Of a DNA stretch of 64,000 bases, positions 17,506 through 25,512 are shown piece after piece. Numbering within the stretch: the first letter of the stretch is position 1; every line of letters starts with the position of its first letter. A model generated the notes under the pieces. The model saw only the letters and a program-made list of their open reading frames with translations. It ran no database searches and had not been told where the DNA came from. The position numbers were made by a program, and so were the translations under genes. This DNA is from Larkinella humicola (GTDB lineage: Bacteria > Bacteroidota > Bacteroidia > Cytophagales > Spirosomataceae), in the NCBI RefSeq assembly GCF_008727875.1, contig NZ_VTWS01000006.1, positions 372,001 through 436,000 of the forward strand. Direction: 5' to 3'.

Positions 17506-19601
17506 TGGAAACCGTCGACACCTTGCGTCTGTTTTTGACCGACTCCGAAAAAGAAGCGATTCTGACCAGCACCGACGCAACGGTCAAGCGGTTTCGGAAC
17601 GCGCTCGAACGGCGGGTCACCGAGCGATTGGCGACACCCGGTTTGCAAGCTGAAAACCCGGCACCTGGCCGGGCCTCGCTGGGATGGTGGTATCCGGCGG
17701 CTGAATACCTGTCCGACGCAGCCATGCAGTATGCCCTCACTCCTACCGACGAGCTGGCCAACTGGCTGCGGAGCGCGACGCTGTACATCGCCCGCCGTCC
17801 TGCCAGCGACTGGGTCGGCCCGTGGTTTCGGGATCATTCCCAGCCGTTTACGGGTCATCTGGAAACCGCTCACCTCTGTTGGGGCGTGTCGGCGGTGCTG
17901 GATCTGGCCGGAACGGTTTTCACCGAAGCGGAATGGGAAGAAGTGGGCGAAGCTTTGTCTGAGAAAGGCATCACTTTGTGCCGCCGGTGGTTGCAAAAAA
18001 ACAATCACCTGGCCAACTGGCGGGGCATTCTGGCATCCGGGGCGCTGGTGGCTTCGGCTACTTTGGGTCGGGAAGACTGGCTCGACGAATTGACGCCCGC
18101 ACTGGCGCAGATGGCGCACGCCTTTCAACCCGACGGTTCGTATGGCGAGTCGTTGCAATACGGAAACTACCTGGCGAATGCGCTGATGCTGGCCTACGAG
18201 TCGCTGGTTCGGAAGTACCCGGTTCACGCCCGGCAACTGGATATCGACGCCTATGGCCGGGGCATGAGTTGGCTGGCGCAGAGCATGTTGTATAGAAAAC
18301 CGATGGCAAACTGGGGTGACGAACCCCGCGCCCGGGCCGTCAATTTCAATGATTCGGCGGCTTTGTTTCGGCCCTCAGGCGATTTACTGCTGCACGTCGC
18401 CGTCCGTTCCGACAATCCGGTACAGGCGGGTTTGGCGCGCTGGCTTTTTCAGGACTATTACGAACCCTGCCCGACGCAGGGACCGCACGATCTGGCCACG
18501 TTCGGTATGCGGAACGACTGGGGTTTTCTGACCCTGCCGCTATTGATTCCCCAAAGCCAACCCACCAGTCCGCAGAAAACCGGGTTGCCCCTGACAACCT
18601 CGTTCAGCAACGGTCATGCGTTTATGCGCGATGCCTGGGATGGCCGCACAGTCGTTGCCATCAACGGCGGTGGCGACGGTTTATACGGCCCCGGCCACCT
18701 GCACGGCGATCTGAACAGTTTCATTTTGGTTCATAACCGCGAACGGCTGTTGGTCGATCCGGGTCATAGCTGCTACCGAAACCTGATTCATGGGCTGGAA
18801 AGCAGTACGCAAACCCACAACACCTGTACCTTTCTGGTGGAAAGCGAATCGCTGGGTTTGCAGGAAGACCTCGCGAAAGCATCCCTGCTCGAACAGAAAA
18901 GTGTGCTGCCCCGTCGGTTGCTCGTCAACGGCATTCCCGGCCCACCCATCGACCGGGGCAACCGGCGACGGGTGGTGGAACGCGAGGGGCTGGTTTCCGT
19001 CATTAGCTCGGACGTTGGAAGTGCTTATGGCTCACCCATTCAACGGTTTACGCGGCTCTGGCTGCTGGCCGGTAGCCATGTTCTCTTCGTTGTGGACCGG
19101 ATCGAAGCGACGCAACCCGTTACGACAGTCTGGAACTGGCTCGTCAACAACCGCGATGGAAAGGCCCAGGTAGACAGTCCGGGCAATGGCCTGACGGTTT
19201 GCCGGAATGATGCCGGCATGAAACTATTCCACACGGGGTCGGGCCGGTCGGGCCATCCGATCTATGGCTACGTTCACGATGCCTACCACGTCGAGCCCGA
19301 TCAGCTGGGCGAAGGACGACCGGGAAGTGGTTTGCTGTACCGCTGGACTGAAACAAAACCAGCCCTGAAGCGAACCGTAGTTCATGCAATAGCCCTCGAT
19401 GACGCTTTCCAACTGGATCAATGGCAGTTACAATCGAATGATGCGGCTTTTACGCTGACCAACGGACCGCAACACTGGACGCTCCGGATTCTGGACGAAA
19501 CCGCCAGCCACCTTTCGCTGACTTCGGGACAGGGGCAACAGTGGACCATTCAGCAACACGATGAAATATATACCTTAACCCGACAATATCCACATGGCTA
19601 A
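17505..19601 (+). CDS. Heparinase II/III-family polysaccharide lyase-like protein
   Basis: The 698-residue protein has an N-terminal alpha/alpha-toroid part to about residue 370, including NHLANWRGILASGALVAS and PDGSYGESLQYGNYLANALM, followed by a beta-sandwich with the heparinase II/III signature GPGHLHGDLNSFILVHNR and LLVDPGHSCYRN near residues 390-425. In this family the His and Tyr residues of these regions carry out beta-elimination of uronic-acid polysaccharides. No signal peptide is visible, so the enzyme may act in the cytoplasm on imported oligosaccharides, or exported through an unseen route. Product removal would need a GH88/105 enzyme like that at 2276. It overlaps the VOC gene by 8 bases. 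Confidence 0.85.
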   Translation: METVDTLRLFLTDSEKEAILTSTDATVKRFRNALERRVTERLATPGLQAENPAPGRASLGWWYPAAEYLSDAAMQYALTPTDELANWLRSATLYIARRPASDWVGPWFRDHSQPFTGHLETAHLCWGVSAVLDLAGTVFTEAEWEEVGEALSEKGITLCRRWLQKNNHLANWRGILASGALVASATLGREDWLDELTPALAQMAHAFQPDGSYGESLQYGNYLANALMLAYESLVRKYPVHARQLDIDAYGRGMSWLAQSMLYRKPMANWGDEPRARAVNFNDSAALFRPSGDLLLHVAVRSDNPVQAGLARWLFQDYYEPCPTQGPHDLATFGMRNDWGFLTLPLLIPQSQPTSPQKTGLPLTTSFSNGHAFMRDAWDGRTVVAINGGGDGLYGPGHLHGDLNSFILVHNRERLLVDPGHSCYRNLIHGLESSTQTHNTCTFLVESESLGLQEDLAKASLLEQKSVLPRRLLVNGIPGPPIDRGNRRRVVEREGLVSVISSDVGSAYGSPIQRFTRLWLLAGSHVLFVVDRIEATQPVTTVWNWLVNNRDGKAQVDSPGNGLTVCRNDAGMKLFHTGSGRSGHPIYGYVHDAYHVEPDQLGEGRPGSGLLYRWTETKPALKRTVVHAIALDDAFQLDQWQLQSNDAAFTLTNGPQHWTLRILDETASHLSLTSGQGQQWTIQQHDEIYTLTRQYPHG

Positions 19602-19986
19602 CCCTCTGAAAATTACGGGCATCGATCACCCCGGCGTAGCGGCCAACGATGTTGAACAACTGGCCGACTGGTATTGCGAGGTCTTTGGTTACGAAAAATG
19701 GTTTCGCCATGACAAGCCGGTCTGGATGCTCAAAGCGCCCGACGGTACATTGCTCGAAGTGATGCCTAAAGACGACACCGTCCGGCCTGAACGTACGACC
19801 TGGACACCCGGCTGGTCGCACCTGGCCCTGCGGGTTGCCAATCTGGAGGAAGCCATTGCTTTTTTAGATACCAAAAACGTTGTGTGGGGCGGATCGGTCA
19901 TCAACGCCATCGGGGGCGGCAAAGTCCGCACGCTCTATGACCCCGACGGCAACATGCTCCAGATTCTGGAGCGAATGCGTAAATGA
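19594..19986 (+). CDS. VOC-superfamily (glyoxalase/dioxygenase-fold) protein
   Basis: The 130-residue protein has the vicinal-oxygen-chelate pattern of two beta-alpha-beta-beta-beta units. Metal-ligand candidates are His in GIDHPGVA near residue 9, Glu in GTLLEVM near residue 53, His in WSHLALRV near residue 74, while the final ligand position reads YDPDGNMLQILER, a Gln where Glu is common. Family members isomerise or cleave small organic acids; no substrate can be assigned. The ATG lies within the end of the lyase-like gene, with an 8-base overlap, so it belongs to the same transcript. Confidence 0.85.
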   Translation: MANPLKITGIDHPGVAANDVEQLADWYCEVFGYEKWFRHDKPVWMLKAPDGTLLEVMPKDDTVRPERTTWTPGWSHLALRVANLEEAIAFLDTKNVVWGGSVINAIGGGKVRTLYDPDGNMLQILERMRK

Positions 19987-19997
19987 CGCCAGCCGAC

Positions 19998-20040
19998 TGG
20001 CATTCACGCATTCAATCATTCGCTCATTCACTCATTGATT
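19998..20040. repeat. CATTCA-type low-complexity repeat
   Basis: The gap between the VOC and dehydrogenase genes consists of imperfect repeats of CATTCA/CATTCG (CATTCACGCATTCAATCATT and onward). It has no counterpart as a promoter or terminator. Similar short AT-rich repeats of TATTCG type occur near 59800 and 62850. Confidence 0.5.
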
Positions 20041-20041
20041 T

Positions 20042-21058
20042 ATGAAAGCACTCCATTTTACAGGAAACAAAACATTTGATTTACAGGAGGTTGACCATCA
20101 GCCGGTGTTACCCGGTGAGGTTCGTCTGAAAGTGGCCTACTGTGGCGTTTGCGGAACCGACGTGCATATTTACCACGGCGCAATGGCCCAGCGCCTTTCG
20201 CTGCCGCAAGTGATCGGCCACGAGGTGTCGGGCGAAATCGACGCGGTGGGCGAAGGCGTTACCGGCTGGCAACCGGGCGACCGGGTGACGGTTCGACCCC
20301 TCAAACCGGGGACGGAAATGCCCGTCGACAACGGCGTTCGGCACATCGGACAGAACCTGAAATTCATCGGTATCGACACGCCGGGCGGGATGCAGCAATA
20401 CTGGAATGTGCCCGCTTACACGCTCCACCGGCTCCCCGACCAGTTGCCGCTCCCGATCGGTGCCCTGATTGAACCGCTGGCGGTGGCCTGCCACGATGTG
20501 CGGCTTGGCGACGTAAAACCGGGGGAAAACGTCGTCATCATCGGCGGTGGCCCCATCGGTATGCTGGTCGCGCTGGTCGCTCAACAGAAGGGAGCCAATG
20601 TCCTGATTTCTGAGGTCAACCCGACGCGTCTGCAACTGGCTGAATCGCTGAAACTGGCGACGGTGAACCCCAAGGAAACCGATCTGGTGGCCCGCGTAGA
20701 GGAGTTTACGGGTGGCGCGATGGCCGATGTCGTTTTTGAGGTTTCGGGGGTACAGGCGGGGGTGGCGGCCATGACCAGTCTGGCGCGGGTACGGGGTCGG
20801 ATTGTGATGGTTGCCATTCACGCCGAACCCAAAGCCGTCGATCTGTTCCGGTTTTTCTGGCGCGAACTCAAGCTCATCGGTGCCCGGGTCTACGAACCCG
20901 AAGACTTCGAAGAAGCCATTGCGTTGGCCGCCAGCGCATCGCTGCCGCTCGACGCGCTCATTACGCAGGTTTCTCCCCTGGCCGATGCACAGGCGGTTTT
21001 TGAAACCATCGACAACAATCCCGCCGGGATGAAATACCTGCTGCAATGTGACGTCTAG
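20042..21058 (+). CDS. Zinc-type medium-chain alcohol/polyol dehydrogenase lacking structural-zinc cysteines
   Basis: The 338-residue protein has an MDR catalytic domain with the zinc-site block CGVCGTDVHIYHG, the GHE pair in QVIGHEVSGE, and the third-ligand region GALIEPLAVACHDV, followed by the Rossmann motif VVIIGGGPIGML near residue 168. It resembles threonine, butanediol and sorbitol dehydrogenases, including the GQNLKFIGIDTPGG segment. In those enzymes four cysteines before this segment bind a structural zinc; here the stretch reads RPLKPGTEMPVDNGVRHIG with no cysteine at all. The catalytic site looks intact. A role in oxidising a sugar acid or polyol from the locus is likely. A strong hairpin follows the gene. 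Confidence 0.88.
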   Translation: MKALHFTGNKTFDLQEVDHQPVLPGEVRLKVAYCGVCGTDVHIYHGAMAQRLSLPQVIGHEVSGEIDAVGEGVTGWQPGDRVTVRPLKPGTEMPVDNGVRHIGQNLKFIGIDTPGGMQQYWNVPAYTLHRLPDQLPLPIGALIEPLAVACHDVRLGDVKPGENVVIIGGGPIGMLVALVAQQKGANVLISEVNPTRLQLAESLKLATVNPKETDLVARVEEFTGGAMADVVFEVSGVQAGVAAMTSLARVRGRIVMVAIHAEPKAVDLFRFFWRELKLIGARVYEPEDFEEAIALAASASLPLDALITQVSPLADAQAVFETIDNNPAGMKYLLQCDV

Positions 21059-21087
21059 TCCTGTAGTTACCAACGAAAAAAGCTGCC

Positions 21088-21124
21088 GGGTAAGGATCGT
21101 CGACCAGACGAATCCTTACCCTTT
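21088..21124 (+). terminator. Strong hairpin terminator after the dehydrogenase gene
   Basis: GGGTAAGGATCGTC at 21088-21101 pairs with GACGAATCCTTACCC at 21107-21121, broken only by one extra A, around a five-base loop, and is followed by TTT. It sits 29 bases after the dehydrogenase stop and would end the main operon transcript before the esterase gene at 21215. Confidence 0.75.
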
Positions 21125-21214
21125 CTGTTGGGTCAGCCTGGAAACAAATGGGCGTTTTAAACGAAAAATACAGTATAACTGGCGCTCCTGTGAGTTTTAT
21201 CCCAAATTAGCCCC

Positions 21215-22009
21215 ATGAAAACATTCGTCAAAGCCGCGGTTTTCGCGCTGGTTCTCGGTATTGTCCTGGCGTTCAGGCAGGATGCCCCGCCCCGTTTGCA
21301 GCTTTTCCTCCTCATTGGCCAGTCGAACATGGCGGGTCGCGGAGTTCCCGAAGCCGAAGACCAGCAACCCAATCCGCACATCTGGATGCTGACCAAAGAG
21401 CAAACCTGGGTTCCGGCCCGCGATCCGATGCACTTCGACAAACCAGCAGTGATCGGCGTTGGGCCGGGTCTGGCCTTCGCGAAACGGCTGGCCGAAACCG
21501 ATCCCAGCCTGAACATCGGGCTGGTTCCCTGCGCGGTGGGCGGTTCGGGCATCGATGTCTGGAAACCGGGGGCTTATTACGAACCGACGAAATCCTATCC
21601 GTACGACGATGCGATGCGACGGGCGAAAAAAGCGCTTGAAAACGGTCAACTGGCCGGTATTCTGTGGCATCAGGGCGAGTCGGATTCCAAACCGGGCAAC
21701 ACGGCGGTGTATGGTGAAAAACTGGCAGAACTGGTGCAGCGGTTGCGGAAAGAACTAAACGCGCCGAAGGTGCCGTTTGTCGTCGGAACGCTGGGCGATT
21801 TTGTCGTCAAGCGAAATCCGAATGCCGGGCTCATCAACGAAGCCTTGCAACGGGCCACCAAAACCATCCCCCATTCATACTATGCCGTGGCCACCGGTTT
21901 AACGCACAAGGGCGATTCTACGCATTTCGATACGCCTTCGGCCCGAACGCTGGGCCGCCGGTATGCCGACGTTTTTATTCAGCATAAACTCCTGAAAACC
22001 AAACCATGA
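21215..22009 (+). CDS. SASA/CE6-type carbohydrate acetylesterase (SGNH fold), exported
   Basis: The 264-residue protein starts with a short signal peptide (MKTFVKAAVFALVLGIVLAF). It then shows the sialate O-acetylesterase/CE6 signature FLLIGQSNMAGRG with the nucleophile Ser near residue 38, VPCAVGGSGIDVWKPG, the oxyanion-hole segment GILWHQGESDS, and a C-terminal Asp/His region DSTHFDTPSARTLGRRYAD. These enzymes remove acetyl groups from xylan, pectin or sialic acid. It overlaps the next gene by four bases (ATGA at 22006-22009). It fits the locus as an accessory de-acetylase. Confidence 0.88.
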   Translation: MKTFVKAAVFALVLGIVLAFRQDAPPRLQLFLLIGQSNMAGRGVPEAEDQQPNPHIWMLTKEQTWVPARDPMHFDKPAVIGVGPGLAFAKRLAETDPSLNIGLVPCAVGGSGIDVWKPGAYYEPTKSYPYDDAMRRAKKALENGQLAGILWHQGESDSKPGNTAVYGEKLAELVQRLRKELNAPKVPFVVGTLGDFVVKRNPNAGLINEALQRATKTIPHSYYAVATGLTHKGDSTHFDTPSARTLGRRYADVFIQHKLLKTKP

Positions 22010-22893
22010 GTATCTTCTTTCCTTCTCCGGCGCAGCGATGGGTAGCCGTTCTCGTTTTCGTTTTAACGGCTGGCCTGGCCAAAAGCCAGCTCGTGAGTGA
22101 TTCCGTGTCGATCGAAGGCCATTCCCGAACCTTCCACTTTCTGAAACCGGCCCGCCCGAATGCGACGCTGCTGTTTGTGCTGCACGGTTCGGGTGGAAAC
22201 GGGCAGGGCGTTCGGAATGGCGCGAAGAAGCTGGAAGAAATTGCGCCAGATGAAAACATCCTGCTGGTGTATCCCGACGGCTATAAAAAATACTGGAACG
22301 AATGCCGAAAAACCGCCCAATCGGCAGCTAATCAGGAGAATATCAACGACAATGCGTTTTTTGAGACGATGATCGGATACTTCCGGAAAAACTACCAGAT
22401 TGACCCCAAACGCGTTTTTGCGGTCGGCACGTCCGGCGGTGGCCACATGGCCTACAAACTGGCATTGACGATGCCCGAACAATTCCGGGCCATCACCGCC
22501 CTCATTGCCAACCTGCCCGACACGAACAACCTGGACTGCCCTGAAAAACGGGTAGCGGTTCCGGTGCTGATCGTGAATGGAACGGCAGATCAAACAAATC
22601 CGTATGAAGGCGGGGAAGTCAAAACCAATGGGATCAGTCTGGGAATGGTGCGGTCGACGGATCGAACGTTTCATTACTGGTCGGAACTGGCCGGTTATGC
22701 CCGAAAACCGAAGAAAAGCCGCCTGCCCGATACCGACCCGACCGACGGGAAAACCATTGAGCAATATACCTACAAGCAGAAAGGAAAACCGGAAGTAACG
22801 CTGCTGAAAGTGCTGGGTGGCAAGCACGACTACCCCAACGACATCAACGTCTATCTCGAAGCCTGGGCGTTTTTCAAGCGGCAACTGGAGTAG
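22006..22893 (+). CDS. Secreted CE1-like / PHB-depolymerase-family esterase
   Basis: The 295-residue product has a signal peptide ending near GLAKSQ. It carries the oxyanion turn LLFVLHGSGGNGQGVRNG, the DGYKKYWNECR segment typical of the LpqC/PHB-depolymerase-like group, the nucleophile elbow VGTSGGGHMAYKLA near residue 142, an acid loop VNGTADQTNPYEGG, and a final histidine in LGGKHDYPND. Such enzymes act as feruloyl or acetyl-xylan esterases in plant polysaccharide loci. It ends the plus-strand gene run; the next gene is convergent, with a gap of only ten bases and no obvious terminator. Confidence 0.88.
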   Translation: MSIFFPSPAQRWVAVLVFVLTAGLAKSQLVSDSVSIEGHSRTFHFLKPARPNATLLFVLHGSGGNGQGVRNGAKKLEEIAPDENILLVYPDGYKKYWNECRKTAQSAANQENINDNAFFETMIGYFRKNYQIDPKRVFAVGTSGGGHMAYKLALTMPEQFRAITALIANLPDTNNLDCPEKRVAVPVLIVNGTADQTNPYEGGEVKTNGISLGMVRSTDRTFHYWSELAGYARKPKKSRLPDTDPTDGKTIEQYTYKQKGKPEVTLLKVLGGKHDYPNDINVYLEAWAFFKRQLE

Positions 22894-22903
22894 TAAAGAT
22901 GGG

Positions 22904-23305
22904 TTAACTAATCACTTTCAGCCCTTCTGAACCGTATTTTTTCACATTCTCATCGTCGCTAATAAATGCGTAATTGGCTTTGAGCGCTTGCCAAATTAAG
23001 ATCCGATCAAAAGGATCTTTGTGATAATCGGCCGATAATTGGTGAAATGAACTTGTTTCCAAATCAGTAAGTGGAATTAATTCATAGCCAGATTCAAGGC
23101 AAATTTTCGGTAAGTCGTCAGGCCAGAGATCGTCTAACCCTATTTTTCCAGTACGGAATTTGATGGAAATTTCCCAGAAACTCACGGCACTCACGTAGAC
23201 TTGATTAGCTTCCCGATCCGCCAAAACAGCACGTACACGACTGGATAGTTTAGAAGGTTCAAACAGAACCCAAATCAAGATGTGTGTATCCAGCAGATAC
23301 TTCAT
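22904..23305 (-). CDS. PIN-domain toxin of a type II toxin-antitoxin pair (VapC-like)
   Basis: The 133-residue protein has the PIN-domain pattern: MKYLLDTHILIWVL with the first acidic residue Asp6, VSAVSFWEISIK with the conserved Glu, and a C-terminal DPFDRILIWQALKANYAFISDD containing the remaining acidic residues. PIN toxins are RNases that cut tRNA or rRNA. Its ATG overlaps the stop of the antitoxin gene (ATGA read on the minus strand at 23302-23305), as is usual for these pairs. Codon use is more AT-rich than in the neighbouring operon, which suggests later acquisition. Confidence 0.9.
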   Translation of the reverse strand: MKYLLDTHILIWVLFEPSKLSSRVRAVLADREANQVYVSAVSFWEISIKFRTGKIGLDDLWPDDLPKICLESGYELIPLTDLETSSFHQLSADYHKDPFDRILIWQALKANYAFISDDENVKKYGSEGLKVIS

Positions 23306-23532
23306 ATTTCAAATTCTTCACTGGTCGTTATACCGAAATCATCCCTGAGAAAATATTTTTTTCCTTGCAGGGCTCCCAATTTTCTAGGCTTTATTTCTTC
23401 TTCTTTAGGAACCAGAAAAGCCTTTATCTCTTTCTTTTTACCAAAAGTGATGGCCACTTTTGCTCCGGCTTCAACTTCTTTTAAGACTTCAGAAAAATGA
23501 GTTTTCAACTCGCCTACACTCATCGTTTTCAT
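23302..23532 (-). CDS. Phd/YefM-like antitoxin
   Basis: The 76-residue protein begins MKTMSVGELKTHFSEVLKEV, the DNA-binding half typical of Phd/YefM antitoxins, followed by a VAITFGKKKEIKAFLVP beta-strand region and a charged tail that would wrap the toxin. It precedes the PIN gene and should repress the shared promoter. The start is the only good ATG, and an inverted repeat lies 30-55 bases upstream. Confidence 0.88.
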   Translation of the reverse strand: MKTMSVGELKTHFSEVLKEVEAGAKVAITFGKKKEIKAFLVPKEEEIKPRKLGALQGKKYFLRDDFGITTSEEFEI

Positions 23533-23562
23533 AGAACATTATCATTTTTTACTAAACTATAT

Positions 23563-23587
23563 TTTTCTTGCCAACTTGACAAGAAAA
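23563..23587. promoter_or_regulatory. Possible operator for the Phd/PIN operon
   Basis: TTTTCTTG at 23563-23570 and CAAGAAAA at 23580-23587 form a perfect 8-base inverted repeat about 31 bases before the antitoxin start on the minus strand. Antitoxins of this type bind such palindromes to repress their own operon. It could also be a weak terminator for the regulator gene that ends at 23627. Confidence 0.4.
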
Positions 23588-23626
23588 GCACCATTTAGGT
23601 TCATATCAAACGCAAAACCTTTGGTT

Positions 23627-24364
23627 TCAACCCGCCAGTCGTTTGTTGATCTGCCCGGCGGCTTCCCGAACGGCATTGATGATGACGGGGGTGCGGTTGG
23701 AGGTGTAGCGGCTTTCGGGCAAAAACACGCTCAGACTGGCGACCACCTGCCCGCCTTTCCACAACGGAACGGCAATGCCGACAATGTGTTTGAGCGAGCG
23801 GGTGATGACCATTTCCTCCCGGCGAATCGCGTCCAGAGCCGCCAGAAACTGCTCCCGGGTTTCGACGTTCGGCCAGACCGGTGCAGCCGGCAGTCCAATG
23901 GCTTCTACCAGGGCGTCAATTTCTTTCAGGGACAAAAAAGCCACCAGAATGCGCCCGGTAGCGGTCGAATAAATGTCCGATTCGGTGCGGCTTCGTACCT
24001 GCAAATCCTGGTCGCTGTTGGCAATGTGGAGCAAAAACCGCTTGTTGTTTCGCAGAATCCCCAGCAGGGACGTTTCGTTAAGCCGGTCCGTCAACTCCTC
24101 CATAATGTCTTTGGCCGCCAGCACCAGATGTTCGTTATACGCCACATTATCAGTCAGTTGGTAGGCCATTGCGCCCAGCCGGTAACCCTTTCTGCGGCCC
24201 ACGTGGTCTAAATATTTTTTATCGACCAAAGTCTTTACAATATTTGCACAGGTAGGCTGATTCAGGCCGACAGCTGCAGCCAGTTCCGTCAGAGTCGTGG
24301 GGTCATTCTCTTTCTTGGCCACATACTCTAAAATTTCTAACGCGCGGACAACAACCTGAATCAT
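23627..24364 (-). CDS. IclR-family transcriptional regulator
   Basis: The protein has an N-terminal winged helix (LTELAAAVGLNQPTCANIVKT helix-turn-helix, then the wing GRRKGYRLG) and a C-terminal IclR effector domain, including VRSRTESDIYSTATGRILVA and ITRSLKHIVGIAVPLWKG. I place the start at 24364 (MIQVVVRALEILEYVAK), giving 245 residues; an earlier ATG at 24442 would overlap the divergent gene and adds an untypical leader. IclR regulators commonly control sugar-acid and aromatic catabolism and bind a small acid. A link to the upstream polysaccharide operon or to the divergent transporter is plausible but not shown. Confidence 0.92.
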   Translation of the reverse strand: MIQVVVRALEILEYVAKKENDPTTLTELAAAVGLNQPTCANIVKTLVDKKYLDHVGRRKGYRLGAMAYQLTDNVAYNEHLVLAAKDIMEELTDRLNETSLLGILRNNKRFLLHIANSDQDLQVRSRTESDIYSTATGRILVAFLSLKEIDALVEAIGLPAAPVWPNVETREQFLAALDAIRREEMVITRSLKHIVGIAVPLWKGGQVVASLSVFLPESRYTSNRTPVIINAVREAAGQINKRLAG

Positions 24365-24420
24365 CATGAGAGGGAATTTGGGGCCGTAATTTACGAATAA
24401 TTCAACCATCCTGACGTGTT

Positions 24421-25428
24421 GTGAAAAACCGCTCCTTTTCAATTTCCTCCCTTCGTTCGGTAGCCGCCCGGGCGGGATTAGACTGGTTTTTGCTGGCCAT
24501 GCTCAGCATGATCGGTCTGGCGTATCTGTGGCCCACACCCGGCATTCAGGAAGGGCCTTTTTCCCTGTCGAATCTGGCCAATCTGGGCGTTTCGATCATT
24601 TTCTTTTTCTACGGCCTGCGACTCAGTGGCGACAAGCTCCGGGCGGGGCTTAGCAACTGGCAACTCCACGCGACGATCCACCTGACCACGTTTGTGGTTT
24701 TTCCGCTGGTGGTCTGGGCAGCCATGCAGGTGTTCGGCACCGACGAAACCCGCCTGCTGTGGCTCGGTGCGTTTTACGTAGCCGCCTTGCCGTCAACGGT
24801 TTCGTCGTCGGTGGTGATGGTTTCCATTGCGGGCGGCAACATTCCGGCGGCCATTTTCAACGCCAGCATTTCCAGCCTGATCGGCGTCTTCCTGACGCCC
24901 TTGTGGATGGGACTCTTCCTATCGACCGGTTCGGGGGATTACGATCTGGCGAGTGTCATCGGAAAGCTGGCGTTGCAGGTCATTGCGCCGGTTGTTTTCG
25001 GTATTCTGCTCAACCGCTGGCTGGGTGCCTGGGCGGATCGGTACAAAAAAGCGTTGAGCACCTTCGACAAGATTGTCATCCTGATGATCGTCTATACCTC
25101 GTTTTGCGAATCCTTCGAGCGCCGGATGTTTCAGAGTCTGACGGTTTCGGATTTGCTGGTACTGGGCACCTGTATGCTCGGTTTGTTTTTTCTGATTTAC
25201 GGCCTGGTCAATGGCATCAGCCGCCTGCTCGGTTTCAACCGAGCCGACCGGATCACGGCTTTGTTCTGCGGCTCTAAAAAATCACTGGTTCAGGGCAGCG
25301 TGATGGTCACGGTTTTGTTTCCGGCCAATGTCGTCGGCATCGCTCTGTTGCCCATCATGATGTACCACGCCCTGCAACTCATTGCCGCCAGTGTGCTGGC
25401 CCAGGCCATGGCCCGGCGGGGTGCGTAA
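24421..25428 (+). CDS. Bile acid:sodium symporter-like transporter (SLC10A7/YfeH type)
   Basis: The 335-residue protein starts at a GTG and has about ten hydrophobic segments. The segments SLSNLANLGVSIIFFFYGLR, LPSTVSSSVVMVSIAGGN, ALQVIAPVVFGILLNRWLG and ALFCGSKKSLVQGSVMVTVL match the SLC10A7/YfeH branch of the bile acid:sodium symporter family, with the PSTVSSSVV crossover motif and the SKKSL motif. Natural substrates in bacteria are mostly unknown organic anions. It is transcribed away from the IclR gene, so the two share a control region of about 56 bases, and it may be a target of that regulator. Confidence 0.88.
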   Translation: MKNRSFSISSLRSVAARAGLDWFLLAMLSMIGLAYLWPTPGIQEGPFSLSNLANLGVSIIFFFYGLRLSGDKLRAGLSNWQLHATIHLTTFVVFPLVVWAAMQVFGTDETRLLWLGAFYVAALPSTVSSSVVMVSIAGGNIPAAIFNASISSLIGVFLTPLWMGLFLSTGSGDYDLASVIGKLALQVIAPVVFGILLNRWLGAWADRYKKALSTFDKIVILMIVYTSFCESFERRMFQSLTVSDLLVLGTCMLGLFFLIYGLVNGISRLLGFNRADRITALFCGSKKSLVQGSVMVTVLFPANVVGIALLPIMMYHALQLIAASVLAQAMARRGA

Positions 25429-25454
25429 TGGTCATTGCTCGGGGCAAAAAAAAA

Positions 25455-25488
25455 TTTGCATTTTCGCCCGTACGCCCCCGCAACTTTG
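25455..25488 (+). promoter_or_regulatory. Promoter for the AmpG-like permease gene
   Basis: A TTTG element at 25455-25458 is followed, after 22 bases, by CAACTTTG at 25481-25488, close to the Bacteroidota -33/-7 consensus TTTG-N17-23-TAnnTTTG. Transcription would begin near 25495, which supports the ATG at 25513 and excludes the earlier TTG at 25435. Confidence 0.55.
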
Positions 25489-25512
25489 CAGAGTCCTTTT
25501 AGTTGTAAGGGA

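Noticed and set aside
24365-24442. Longer start for the IclR gene
   Set aside because: It overlaps the divergent transporter gene and adds residues before the normal winged-helix start.
25435-25512. TTG-started N-terminal extension of the AmpG-like permease
   Set aside because: A promoter at 25455-25488 lies inside it, and the ATG at 25513 gives the normal family start.
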